DNA of 47,110 nt from Nocardioidaceae bacterium. GTDB taxonomy: Bacteria > Actinomycetota > Actinomycetes > Propionibacteriales > Nocardioidaceae. Below the pieces are notes generated by a model. The model was not told the DNA's origin, made no database searches, and was given only the letters and a program-made list of their open reading frames with translations. Position 1 is the first letter of the stretch; every line of letters starts with the position of its first letter. The stretch is from the NCBI GenBank assembly GCA_025927955.1, contig JAICKK010000006.1:1-47110 (forward strand), in the 5' to 3' direction. Positions 37,101-45,112 of this stretch are shown here, one piece after another. The position numbers and the translations under genes were made by a program.

Positions 37101-38114
37101 ATGACGCAAACCCCCGGTCGGCCCGCGGTGCCGGCGAGCGCCCCGGTCTACCCGGCCTTCCCGCACCCCGAGCCGACCCCCTACCACCTCATGCTGCGCA
37201 CCTGGACCTATTCCTGGTGGAAGCCGGTGGTCGGTGTGGTCGCCGCCGTCGCGGGCTTCTTCATCGGGGCGCCGCTGGTGTACTTCGCCGTCGCGGCGCT
37301 CAGCGCCCTCGCCCAGCCGGGCGCGTTCGGCGAGCACTTCCGTGCCAACGCCGACCCGACCAACGTGACGCCGTGGTCCCTGCTGGCCACCAACCTGGGC
37401 CTCGCCTCGCTCATCGGGACCACCTGGCTCCTCATCCGTGTCATCCACCGGATGCGTCCGCGCTGGCTGGCCTCCGTCGTACCCCGGCTGCGGTGGCGGT
37501 TCCTGTTGCTCTGCCTGCCGATCGCGCTGTTCGCACTCGGCGCGCAGGTCGCGGTCGGCTCCTTGGTGCCGTCCGCCAGCGGGGACGAGCTCGGCTCCCT
37601 CAACCACTTCACCACCTCCACCGCACTGAGCGCCGTCGTGGTCCTGCTCACCACACCGCTCCAGGCGGCGGGGGAGGAGTACCTCTTCCGCGGATACCTG
37701 CTCATGGCGTTCGGCTCGTTGTTCGGGAACAAGTGGGTCGCGATCCTCGCCACCGCGACGCTGTTCGCGATCGCCCACGGCACGCAGAACTTCCCGCTGT
37801 TCTTCGACCGGCTCGCGTTCGGCCTCATCGCCGCCTGGCTGGTGACGCGCACGGGCGGGATCGAGGCCGGGATCGCGTTGCACGTCCTCAACAACTTCCT
37901 GGCCTTCGGTCTCGCGCTCGCCTTCGGCGACCTCACCTCGACGCTGAACGTCAGCGCGGTCGGCTGGTGGAACATCGTGCTGACCCTCACGCAGTCGGTC
38001 GTCTACACGGGTCTCGTGCTCCTGCTGGCCCGGCGAATGGGCCTGGCGACCCGCACGAGGCCGCCCGGGTACGGTCAGCGGTCCAGCCGGGGACCCGCCG
38101 CCGCGACGGCCTGA
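37101..38114 (+). CDS. CPBP family intramembrane metalloprotease
   Basis: A 337-residue membrane protein with about eight hydrophobic segments and the CPBP (Abi/Rce1) motifs: GEEYLFRGYLLMAF with the EExxxR core, FAIAHG and the later HVLNNFLAFG. In other organisms these proteins cleave or modify membrane peptides or proteins, or take part in bacteriocin immunity. The start ATG at 37101 is preferred over the upstream in-frame GTG since it follows the gltX stop by 4 nt. A Pro-rich cytoplasmic N-terminus precedes the first helix. Probably co-transcribed with gltX; functional link unknown. Confidence 0.88.
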   Translation: MTQTPGRPAVPASAPVYPAFPHPEPTPYHLMLRTWTYSWWKPVVGVVAAVAGFFIGAPLVYFAVAALSALAQPGAFGEHFRANADPTNVTPWSLLATNLGLASLIGTTWLLIRVIHRMRPRWLASVVPRLRWRFLLLCLPIALFALGAQVAVGSLVPSASGDELGSLNHFTTSTALSAVVVLLTTPLQAAGEEYLFRGYLLMAFGSLFGNKWVAILATATLFAIAHGTQNFPLFFDRLAFGLIAAWLVTRTGGIEAGIALHVLNNFLAFGLALAFGDLTSTLNVSAVGWWNIVLTLTQSVVYTGLVLLLARRMGLATRTRPPGYGQRSSRGPAAATA

Positions 38115-38143
38115 GGGCCGCTACCGCTGCACCACAGGGCGTT

Positions 38144-38173
38144 TTGGAGGCGCGCCGACGCGACGTGTATCCT
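38144..38173 (+). promoter_or_regulatory. Candidate tRNA-Gln promoter
   Basis: TTGGAG (38144-38149), an 18-nt spacer and TATCCT (38168-38173) lie about 28 nt before the mature tRNA. Confidence 0.5.
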
Positions 38174-38200
38174 CGTGCGGGCTTCGCAAGGAGCCACCCA

Positions 38201-38272
38201 TGGGGTATGGGGTAATTGGCAGCCCGACTGGTTCTGGTCCAGTTAGTCTAGGTTCGAGTCCTAGTACCCCAG
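38201..38272 (+). tRNA. tRNA-Gln (anticodon CTG)
   Basis: The 72-nt cloverleaf has acceptor arms TGGGGTA/TACCCCA with G discriminator, an anticodon arm ACTGG-TTCTGGT-CCAGT giving anticodon CTG, and a T arm CTAGG-TTCGAGT-CCTAG. The U1-A72 pair is typical of tRNA-Gln, and suits recognition by GatCAB. CCA is not encoded. It lies 81 nt before tRNA-Glu with its own promoter. Confidence 0.95.
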
Positions 38273-38308
38273 CGAGCATCCGTCGACAGGCTCGGTGGAC
38301 GCTCACGA

Positions 38309-38339
38309 TTGGACGCTGGTCCTCTGGCCTCGCTAGAGT
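38309..38339 (+). promoter_or_regulatory. Candidate tRNA-Glu promoter
   Basis: TTGGAC (38309-38314), a 19-nt spacer and TAGAGT (38334-38339) lie 14 nt before the tRNA. The -35 resembles that of tRNA-Gln. Confidence 0.5.
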
Positions 38340-38353
38340 CTCGGCTCGTTCTC

Positions 38354-38426
38354 GCCCCCGTTGTGTAGTGGCCTAGCACGCCGCCCTCTCAAGGCGGTAG
38401 CGCCGGTTCGAATCCGGTCGGGGGTA
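38354..38426 (+). tRNA. tRNA-Glu (anticodon CTC)
   Basis: The 73-nt cloverleaf has acceptor arms GCCCCCG/CGGGGGT with a G1-U72 pair and A discriminator, an anticodon arm CCGCC-CTCTCAA-GGCGG giving anticodon CTC, and a T arm GCCGG-TTCGAAT-CCGGT. CCA is not encoded. The gap of 125 nt to the following minus-strand gene has no clear terminator. Confidence 0.95.
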
Positions 38427-38551
38427 CCCCTCGGACGTGGTCCCACGGACAGCAGTGGGCCAACGTTGTGACACGCCGGGACCGCCCGGTCGGCAGCCGG
38501 GCCTCAGCCGGTGCGACCGTGCTGCACGACGCCGTCCGAGTGCGGTGGCGG

Positions 38552-40516
38552 TCACCCGGCGTGGAGGTGGGGTCGGTGCCGTCGGTCGGGTTCGGCGCGT
38601 CGGAGGACCTCGCGGGTGACGGGTGCGACCTCGCCGACGCCGAAGAGCAGGAACCGCACGAGGTTGCCGATCGGGCTTCCCTCGGTCCACTCGACGTACA
38701 GGTGAGGCCTCGCTCCGGTCTGGTCACGGATGTGCAGCAGGAGGGCGGCCAGCGCGTTGGGCACGCTGGGAGAGGTCATCGTGATGACCCGGTAGGTGCG
38801 GTGCAGCACGTGGCCGCGGACCTCGAGCACCGACTCGAAGTCGGAGGGGTCGCTGATGGTGACCTCGACGAAGACGATGTCCTGGGCGTCGGGCAGGTCG
38901 TTGTCCCCGACGATCTGGGCGAGCTTGTCGGAGTACTCGGCGGGGTCGCGGGCGTCGGGTTCGTTCGCGACGAGCCGGATCGACCGGCGCGCGCAGTCCC
39001 GGACGAAGAGGTCGGCCGTGGGGTCGAGCACCACGCGGGTGGTGCGCAGCTCGAAGGAGCGCCGCAGCCGTGAGGCGATCGAGAGCACGATGATCGCGGC
39101 GATGAAGCACAGGCCGATCTTGACCCCGTCGGGCCGCTCGGTGATGTTGTCCAGCGTCGTGTAGAGCAGCACGAGTGTGGTGAGCGCGAACCCGACCATC
39201 AGCCGCCGCTGCCGCGCCCGCCGAGCGGCCAGGGTCACCGCCACCCCGGCGGAGGTGAACAGCACCAGTACGCCGGTGGCGTAGGCGCCGCCCTGCGCGT
39301 TGACGTCGGCGTGGAAGATCCAGGTGATGGCGAAGGCGATCGCGGTGAGCACCAGGACCAGGGGGCGCACCGCACGGGTCCACTCCGGTGCCATGCCGAA
39401 GCGCGGCAGGTAGCGCGGCACCAGGTTGAGCAGCCCGGCCATCGCCGAGGCGCCGGCGAACCACAGGATCGCCACGGTGGAGGCGTCGTAGACGGTGCCG
39501 AAGCCGTCGCCGAGGTAGCCGTGCGCGAGGTAGGCCAGGGCCCGTCCGGATGCCGCGCCGCCGTCGCGGAAGGCGGCCGGGGGGATCAGCCAGGTGGTCA
39601 CCAGGCTGCTGGTGATGAGGTAGCAGCTCATGATCACCGCGGCGGTGGTGAGCAGCTTGCGGGTGTTGCGGATCCGGCCGGCCGGCCGCTCCTCGGTGTC
39701 GCCGGCGCTGCCGCGGACCAGCGGCATGACCGCGACGCCCGTCTCGAAGCCGGACATGCCCAGCGCCAGCTTGGGGAACACCAGGACCGCGATCGTCACG
39801 ATCATCACCGGATCACCGTGCTGGCGGGTCAGCGCTTCGGTCCAGTCGCCCATGACCTGTGGGTGGGCGACCACGTGCCCGAAGGCCACCACCACCACGA
39901 CCGCGTTGAGGACGAGGTAGACGACGACGAGTGGCACCGCGACACCGATCGCGTCGCGGAACCCGCGCAGGAAGACCGCGCCGAGGACAGCCACCAGCAG
40001 CAGGGTGATAGCGACGTTCTGTCCGTGCAGCACGTTGGCCACGTGCGGGTTCTCGACGATGTGTGCCGCGGCGTCCGCGGCCGACAGCGTGATCGTGATC
40101 ACGAAGTCGGTCGCAGCGAAGCCCAGCAGCACCAGGACGAACAGCTTGCCCCGCCAGAATGGCAGCAGCCGCTCGAGCATCGCGATCGATCCCTGCCCGT
40201 GTGGGCTCTCGGCGGCCACGCGTCGGTAGACCGGCAACGCGCCGAGGAGCGTCAGCAGCACCAGCACGATGGTGGCGACCGGCGACAGCACGCCGGCCGC
40301 GAGAGCCGCGATGCCGGGCTGGTACCCCAACGTCGAGAAGTAGTCCACACCGGTCAGACACATCACCCGCCACCAGGCCTGCGGGCCGTGCGCCGCGTTG
40401 CCGCTGGTGTGCGGGCCGGGGTGGCCGCCGGTCGGGTCCGGCGCCTGCTCGAACAGCCAGGAGCGGACCCGCCCGCGCACCTCGGGCGGCGCCGTGCTCG
40501 TCACCACTCCATGCAA
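38552..40516 (-). CDS. APC superfamily transporter, KimA/KUP-like
   Basis: A 654-residue transporter with about 12 helices and a C-terminal cytoplasmic domain of 150-180 residues. TM1 ([23 protein letters not shown]) and the [21 protein letters not shown] loop resemble APC/KUP-type transporters, some of which (KimA) import potassium. Its divergent neighbours resemble KdpD/KdpE, which suggests ion transport, but a K+ role is only inferred. The TTG at 40516 is a poorly supported start; GTG codons at 40507 and 40504 are alternatives. GCTAAC-type direct repeats lie 28-49 nt upstream. The cytoplasmic tail (from about [21 protein letters not shown]) could be a sensory or gating domain. Confidence 0.85.
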   Translation of the reverse strand: MHGVVTSTAPPEVRGRVRSWLFEQAPDPTGGHPGPHTSGNAAHGPQAWWRVMCLTGVDYFSTLGYQPGIAALAAGVLSPVATIVLVLLTLLGALPVYRRVAAESPHGQGSIAMLERLLPFWRGKLFVLVLLGFAATDFVITITLSAADAAAHIVENPHVANVLHGQNVAITLLLVAVLGAVFLRGFRDAIGVAVPLVVVYLVLNAVVVVVAFGHVVAHPQVMGDWTEALTRQHGDPVMIVTIAVLVFPKLALGMSGFETGVAVMPLVRGSAGDTEERPAGRIRNTRKLLTTAAVIMSCYLITSSLVTTWLIPPAAFRDGGAASGRALAYLAHGYLGDGFGTVYDASTVAILWFAGASAMAGLLNLVPRYLPRFGMAPEWTRAVRPLVLVLTAIAFAITWIFHADVNAQGGAYATGVLVLFTSAGVAVTLAARRARQRRLMVGFALTTLVLLYTTLDNITERPDGVKIGLCFIAAIIVLSIASRLRRSFELRTTRVVLDPTADLFVRDCARRSIRLVANEPDARDPAEYSDKLAQIVGDNDLPDAQDIVFVEVTISDPSDFESVLEVRGHVLHRTYRVITMTSPSVPNALAALLLHIRDQTGARPHLYVEWTEGSPIGNLVRFLLFGVGEVAPVTREVLRRAEPDRRHRPHLHAG

Positions 40517-40543
40517 GCACCCCCGCAGGCCTCCGCCCGCCGC

Positions 40544-40565
40544 GCTAACGGGTCCCTAACAGGCT
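40544..40565. promoter_or_regulatory. 11-bp direct repeat, candidate response-regulator site
   Basis: GCTAACGGGTC and CCTAACAGGCT are adjacent 11-bp direct repeats sharing CTAAC (40545-40549 and 40556-40560) and GG. The spacing of about one helical turn is typical of OmpR/PhoB-family dimers. The site lies between the divergent transporter and the KdpE-like operon, 28 nt from the transporter start. Confidence 0.4.
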
Positions 40566-40589
40566 CGGTGGAGGCGCCGCATGGGGAAC

Positions 40590-40619
40590 GTCAGGATCGC
40601 ACCCACCGATGTCAGGATC
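40590..40619. promoter_or_regulatory. GTCAGGATC direct repeat
   Basis: GTCAGGATC occurs at 40590-40598 and 40611-40619, 21 bp apart (two helical turns), 48-77 nt before the membrane-protein ATG. It is a second candidate operator in the same intergenic region. Confidence 0.35.
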
Positions 40620-40666
40620 CTGTGAGGAAGCCTTCCACCGGCTCGGGTGTGCTCTTCGATGGAGCC

Positions 40667-41083
40667 ATGAGCACCCTCGGATCGCAGCCCAGGACCGGCC
40701 GCGGCGTGCCGCCCGCGTCGCGGATGCGGGAGGAGCCCGGGATCCGCTGGAGCATCGCCAACGGGCTGCTGCTCTTCGTCGCGATGGTGCTGATCGCTGC
40801 GGGAGCAGGAGCCCTGGTCGCCGACACCGTCCTCGTGGTGGTCGCCGGCCTCGCCTGCGCCGCGCTGCCGCGCACCGTGGCGGCGGTGACCGGGATCGTG
40901 GCCTGGGCGTGGGCCACCGGCTTCGCCGAGAACCGGTACGGCGTGCTGACGTCCTCCGTCGGCGACCTGACCCGGTTGGCCGCCTCGGCCGCCGGCGCCG
41001 TGCTGGTCGCCGCGCTGTCCCGGCGACTCCTCGGCGCCGTCGCGGCACACTGGTCTGGTGCTCAGCGTGCGTCGTCCCGCTAG
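40667..41083 (+). CDS. Small multi-TM membrane protein, unknown
   Basis: A 138-residue protein with a cytoplasmic, charged N-terminus (RTGRGVPPASRMREEPGIRW) and about four hydrophobic segments (SIANGLLLFVAMVLIAAGAG; LVADTVLVVVAGLACAALP; RTVAAVTGIVAWAWATGFAE; RLAASAAGAVLVAALSRRLLG). I do not recognise a family; it resembles a stand-alone membrane sensor segment. The ATG at 40667 is 48 nt after the GTCAGGATC repeats. Its 3' end overlaps the KdpD-like kinase by 26 nt in another frame, so the two are translationally coupled. It is probably a partner or sensor part of the two-component system. Confidence 0.7.
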   Translation: MSTLGSQPRTGRGVPPASRMREEPGIRWSIANGLLLFVAMVLIAAGAGALVADTVLVVVAGLACAALPRTVAAVTGIVAWAWATGFAENRYGVLTSSVGDLTRLAASAAGAVLVAALSRRLLGAVAAHWSGAQRASSR

Positions 41084-42167
41084 GAGCCGCCTTGCCGGCT
41101 TCCTGTTCGCGGTGGCCCTTCCGTGGCTGCTGACCGCCGCCCTGACGCCGCTGCGGCCCCATGTCAACCTGATCAGCGACATCCTGCTGTTCCTGCTCAC
41201 CGCGGTGGTGGCCGCGCTGGCGGGCGGGCTGCTGCCGGCTCTCGTCGCGGCGGTGCTGGCCTCGGTGCTCCTCAACTACTACTTCACCCCGCCCCTGCAC
41301 ACGCTCACCATCGACGAGCCGGGCAACGCGCTGGCGCTGCTGGTCTTCGTGCTGGTCGCGATGCTGGTCAGCGGTGCGGTCGACCAGGCGGCGCGCCGGA
41401 CCCGCCAGCGGGACCGGGCCGAGGCGGAGTCGCGGATCCTCGCCGAGGCCAACCGGGTCCGGACCGCGCTGTTGGCGGCCGTCGGACATGACCTGCGTAC
41501 CCCGCTCGCCGCGGCCAAGGCGTCCGTCTCCAGCCTGCTCAGCACGGAGGAGGCCCGGCTCGCCCCGGCCGACCGCCGCGAGCTCCTGGTCGCAGCCGAT
41601 GAGTCACTGGACCGACTGACCGCGCTGGTGGACAACCTGCTGGACCTGAGCCGGCTGCAGGCCGGAGCCATGCCGGTACGGCTGCGGCGGGTCGCCCTGG
41701 ACGAGGTGGTCGCCGCCGCCCTGGACGCGATGGGCCCCGCCGGCCGGGAGGTGCGGGTCGAGCTGCCCGAGACACTGCCCGTCGTGGTCGCCGACGCCGG
41801 ACTCCTCGAGCGGGTGCTGGTCAACCTTGCCGACAACGCGCTGCGGCACTCCCCGCACACGCGACCGCCGATGCTCGCTGCCACGTCCAGGCCCGGCCGA
41901 GTCGAGCTGCGGCTGGTCGACCACGGCCCGGGCATCCCCTCGGCGGACCGGGACCGGGTGTTCCTGCCGTTCCAGCGGCTCGGCGACACCGACAACACCC
42001 ACGGCATCGGCCTGGGGCTGGCGCTGTGCCGCGGCCTGGCCGAGGCCATGGGCGGCCGCCTCGAGCCCCGCGACACCCCAGGCGGTGGGCTCACCATGGT
42101 GCTGGCACTGCCCGCGACCGACGAGCCCCTCACCGGACCACGCGAACGTACCGGAGCCGGCCGGTGA
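41058..42167 (+). CDS. KdpD-like sensor histidine kinase, N-terminally short
   Basis: A 369-residue kinase with a DUF4118 membrane domain as in KdpD (about four TM; LLNYYFTPPLHTLTIDEPGNAL is diagnostic), then HisKA with H144 (AAVGHDLRTPLAAAK), and HATPase_c with N box LVNLADNALRHSP and G1 DHGPGIP. The N-terminal KdpD domain and the universal-stress domain of full KdpD are missing, so it cannot sense in the standard KdpD way. The GTG at 41058 overlaps the upstream membrane gene, and the stop overlaps the regulator GTG (GTGA). Turgor or K+ sensing is inferred from family, not shown. Confidence 0.88.
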   Translation: MLSVRRPARSRLAGFLFAVALPWLLTAALTPLRPHVNLISDILLFLLTAVVAALAGGLLPALVAAVLASVLLNYYFTPPLHTLTIDEPGNALALLVFVLVAMLVSGAVDQAARRTRQRDRAEAESRILAEANRVRTALLAAVGHDLRTPLAAAKASVSSLLSTEEARLAPADRRELLVAADESLDRLTALVDNLLDLSRLQAGAMPVRLRRVALDEVVAAALDAMGPAGREVRVELPETLPVVVADAGLLERVLVNLADNALRHSPHTRPPMLAATSRPGRVELRLVDHGPGIPSADRDRVFLPFQRLGDTDNTHGIGLGLALCRGLAEAMGGRLEPRDTPGGGLTMVLALPATDEPLTGPRERTGAGR

Positions 42168-42850
42168 GCCGGGTCCTGGTCGTCGACGACGAGCCGCAGA
42201 TCCTCCGCGCCCTCTCGATCAACCTGCGCGCCCGCGGCTACGAGGTCATCGCCACCGCCGACGGCCGCCAGGCACTCGCCGCAGCGGCGACGAGCCCGCC
42301 CGACCTGGTGATACTCGACCTCGGGCTGCCCGACCTCGACGGGGTCGAGGTGATCGGCGGCCTGCGCGGCTGGACGACGGTGCCCATCCTGGTGCTGTCC
42401 GGGCGCTCGGACAGCACCGACAAGGTCGAGGCCCTCGACGCCGGTGCAGACGACTACGTCACCAAGCCCTTCGGCATGGACGAGCTGCTCGCCCGGCTGC
42501 GTGCCATGGCGCGACGCGGCTCACCCGTCGGCGACGAGCCGGTCGTCCAGGTGGGGGAGGTCAGCGTGGACCTCGCCGCACGCCGCGCCCGCAAGACCCT
42601 GGACGGTCAGCAGTGCGACGTACGCCTGACCCCCACCGAATGGCACCTGCTGGAGGTACTGGTCCGCCACCCCGGCAAGCTCCTCACCCAACGCGTGCTG
42701 CTCGCCGAGGTGTGGGGACCCGGCTACGAGACCGCCCAAGGCAACCTGCGTCTCTACATGGCCCAGCTGCGCCGCAAGCTCGAACCCGACCCCGCCCGGC
42801 CCCGGTACCTGGTCAACGAACCCGGCATGGGCTACCGGTTCCAACCCTGA
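42164..42850 (+). CDS. KdpE-like response regulator
   Basis: A 228-residue OmpR-family regulator. The receiver has DDE acidic residues near the start (VVDDEPQIL), phospho-acceptor D52 (LVILDLGLPDLDG) and the lysine in DYVTKPFGMDELLARL. The winged helix has LTPTEWHLLEVLVRHPGKLLTQRVLLAEVWG, then LRLYMAQLRRKLEPDPARPRYLVNEPGMGYRF. This closely follows KdpE. The GTG at 42164 overlaps the kinase stop. No kdpFABC is present in the window, so its likely target is the divergent transporter or its own operon, through the repeats at 40544-40619. Confidence 0.92.
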   Translation: MSRVLVVDDEPQILRALSINLRARGYEVIATADGRQALAAAATSPPDLVILDLGLPDLDGVEVIGGLRGWTTVPILVLSGRSDSTDKVEALDAGADDYVTKPFGMDELLARLRAMARRGSPVGDEPVVQVGEVSVDLAARRARKTLDGQQCDVRLTPTEWHLLEVLVRHPGKLLTQRVLLAEVWGPGYETAQGNLRLYMAQLRRKLEPDPARPRYLVNEPGMGYRFQP

Positions 42851-42915
42851 GACCGAGGCATCGCTCGCCCGACGGCCATGTCCGAATCCCGCCAGCGGTG
42901 GTCGGCGGCGTGAGG

Positions 42916-42921
42916 CAGGAT
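42916..42921 (+). promoter_or_regulatory. Candidate -10 for the Ada-AlkA gene
   Basis: CAGGAT lies 6 nt before the ATG at 42928, with no ribosome binding site; same spacing as ilvD, leuB and others. Confidence 0.4.
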
Positions 42922-42927
42922 TCCCGT

Positions 42928-44484
42928 ATGGACATCGAGGACACCGAGGCCTGCTACCGGGCGGTGAAGAGCCGGGACCGGCGGTTCGACGGCGTCTTCT
43001 ACACGGGCGTGACCTCGACCGGGATCTACTGTCGGCCGTCCTGCCCCGCGCGCACCCCCGCGAAGGCTCACGTCACGTTCCACCGGTCCGCGGCGGCAGC
43101 TCAGGCAGCGGGGTTCCGCGCCTGCAAGCGGTGCCGCCCCGACGCCACCCCGGGGTCGCCGGACTGGGACGTCTCGGGCGACGCCGCCGGGCGGGCCATG
43201 CGGCTGGTCAACGACGGGGTCGTCGAGCGCGAGGGTGTCGAGGGCCTCGCCCGGAGGATGGGCTACACCGCCAGGCACCTGAACCGCCTGCTCAACGCCG
43301 AGCTGGGTGCCGGTCCGCTGGCCCTCGCGCGTGCGCGCCGGGCCCAGCAGGCCAGGGTCCTCGTCGAGACGACCACGATGGCCTTCGGCGACGTCGCGTT
43401 CGCAGCCGGGTTCGCCAGCATCCGGCAGTTCAACGACACCGTGCGGGAGGTCTACGCCACCACGCCGAGCCAGCTGCGCGAACGGGCCCGTCGACCCTCG
43501 CGCCCGGAGGGGGCGAGCACCGGCCTGCTCGAGCTGCGCCTGCCTGTGCGCGCGCCGTACTCCGGCCGTGAGCTGCTGCGCTTCCTGACCGCCCATCTGG
43601 TGCCGGCGGTGGAGGCCGGCGGACCGGACTGGTACGAACGGACCCTGCGGCTCCCGCACGGTCAGGGGCGGGTCCGGCTCACCCTCCCCTCGGACGCAGC
43701 CGGCGGCGACACCGCGGCCGCCTTCGTGGGATGTCGCCTGGCCGTCGACGACCTCCGCGACGTGGGCGCTGCGGTCGAGCGCTGCCGACGGCTGTTGGAC
43801 GCCGACTGCGACCCGGTCGCGGTCGACGAGGAGCTGTCCGCAGACCCGTGGATGGCCGCCCTGGTGCGGCGACGCCCGGGACTGCGGGTGCCCGGTGCCG
43901 TCGACGGCGACGAGGCCGCCATCCGCGCGGTGCTCGGCCAGCAGGTCTCGCTGGCGGGGGCCGTTGCGCTGGGCGGGAGGCTGGCCGCCGCGTACGGCGC
44001 CCGCACCAGCGACGACTCGCCGCCGGGCGCGCCCGACCGGCTGTTCCCGCGTCCGGAGGACCTGGCCGAGGTGGACCCGGCGACCTTGCCCATGCCACGA
44101 GCCCGTGGGCGCGCGCTCGTGGCCCTGTGCCGCGCGCTCGCCGCGGAGGAGGTGCCGCTGGACCGCAGCGGGGACCGGGCCGAGGTCCGGGCGCGGCTGC
44201 TGGCGCTGCCCGGCGTAGGTCCGTGGACCGCCGACTACGTCGCGCTGCGGGCCCTCGGCGACCCCGACGTCTTCCTGCCCACCGACGTCGGTGTGCGCCG
44301 GGCACTGCGGGGCCTGGGTGCGGACCCCGACACAGCAGGGCTCAGCGACCGGTGGCGGCCCTGGCGCTCCTACGCGCTCATGCACCTCTGGTCGACCCTC
44401 GACCTCCGGCCCTCGGGCCGGGCCCCACGCCCGGCGACGGCACCGGGCTTCCCACAGCAAGGAGCACCCACATGTGGACCATGA
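42928..44484 (+). CDS. Ada-AlkA fusion: regulator plus 3-methyladenine DNA glycosylase
   Basis: A 518-residue fusion for alkylation repair. Residues about 1-80 are the Ada metal-binding domain with C35, C39, C66 and C69, in the same spacing as E. coli Ada C38-C42-C69-C72; C35 matches the methyl-phosphotriester acceptor. An AraC-type DNA-binding domain follows (about 85-185: [40 protein letters not shown]). From about 200 comes AlkA, with the HhH-GPD motif [17 protein letters not shown] and the catalytic aspartate D453 in [11 protein letters not shown]. It both activates genes and removes 3-methyladenine. It overlaps ogt by 13 nt. Confidence 0.95.
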   Translation: MDIEDTEACYRAVKSRDRRFDGVFYTGVTSTGIYCRPSCPARTPAKAHVTFHRSAAAAQAAGFRACKRCRPDATPGSPDWDVSGDAAGRAMRLVNDGVVEREGVEGLARRMGYTARHLNRLLNAELGAGPLALARARRAQQARVLVETTTMAFGDVAFAAGFASIRQFNDTVREVYATTPSQLRERARRPSRPEGASTGLLELRLPVRAPYSGRELLRFLTAHLVPAVEAGGPDWYERTLRLPHGQGRVRLTLPSDAAGGDTAAAFVGCRLAVDDLRDVGAAVERCRRLLDADCDPVAVDEELSADPWMAALVRRRPGLRVPGAVDGDEAAIRAVLGQQVSLAGAVALGGRLAAAYGARTSDDSPPGAPDRLFPRPEDLAEVDPATLPMPRARGRALVALCRALAAEEVPLDRSGDRAEVRARLLALPGVGPWTADYVALRALGDPDVFLPTDVGVRRALRGLGADPDTAGLSDRWRPWRSYALMHLWSTLDLRPSGRAPRPATAPGFPQQGAPTCGP

Positions 44485-44996
44485 CCGACTCCCCGGCAGG
44501 GCCCATCCGCATCGTCGCGGATGGCGACGCGATCACCGCCATCGAGTTCACCGCGACACCGCCCCCGGACGCGTCCCCACGGTCGTCGATGAGGGTCGCC
44601 GAGCAGCGCGCCGGCGACAGGTCCGTGGGGGAGCGACGCGACGACCATCCGCTGCTCGTCGAGGCGGCTCGGCAGCTGCGCGCCTACTTCGCCGGCGAGC
44701 TCCGCGAGTTCGACCTCCCGCTCGACCCCGACGGGACGGAGTTCCAGCGACGCGTCTGGGACGAGCTGCGACGGATCGGCTACGGCCAGACCGCGTCGTA
44801 CGGCGAGCTCGCCGCCCGGCTCGGCATGCCGCGCGGCGCCTCCCGCGCCGTCGGCGCCGCCAACGGCCGCAACCCCATCGGCATCGTCGTGCCGTGTCAC
44901 CGTGTGGTGGGGGCCAACGGCTCGCTCAGCGGCTACGCCGGTGGCGTGGAACGCAAGCAGCTGCTGCTGCGGCTCGAGCAGGGTGCGCTGTTCTAG
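44472..44996 (+). CDS. ogt: Methylated-DNA-protein-cysteine S-methyltransferase
   Basis: Transfers methyl from O6-methylguanine (and O4-methylthymine) onto its own cysteine, a one-shot repair. The 174-residue product has the active site C142 in [11 protein letters not shown], the helix-turn-helix [18 protein letters not shown] with the arginine finger in [16 protein letters not shown], and the [16 protein letters not shown] end. The ATG at 44472 has AAGGAG 7 nt upstream and overlaps the Ada-AlkA stop, so the two are made together, giving an adaptive-response operon. The name ada or ogt varies; it lacks the Ada N-terminal domain, so ogt is used. Confidence 0.96.
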   Translation: MWTMTDSPAGPIRIVADGDAITAIEFTATPPPDASPRSSMRVAEQRAGDRSVGERRDDHPLLVEAARQLRAYFAGELREFDLPLDPDGTEFQRRVWDELRRIGYGQTASYGELAARLGMPRGASRAVGAANGRNPIGIVVPCHRVVGANGSLSGYAGGVERKQLLLRLEQGALF

Positions 44997-45112
44997 TGCG
45001 GGACACGCCCTAGTTCCACGGCATCAGCAGTGTGGTGGCCCCTTCGGCTGGGTACGGCGCGCGATACCGAACCGGCCGGGAGGGCACGTGACGTGAGCGC
45101 AGGTTCCGCAGG

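Noticed and set aside
38427-38551. Intrinsic terminator after the tRNAs
   Set aside because: No stem with a T-run could be found in this stretch.
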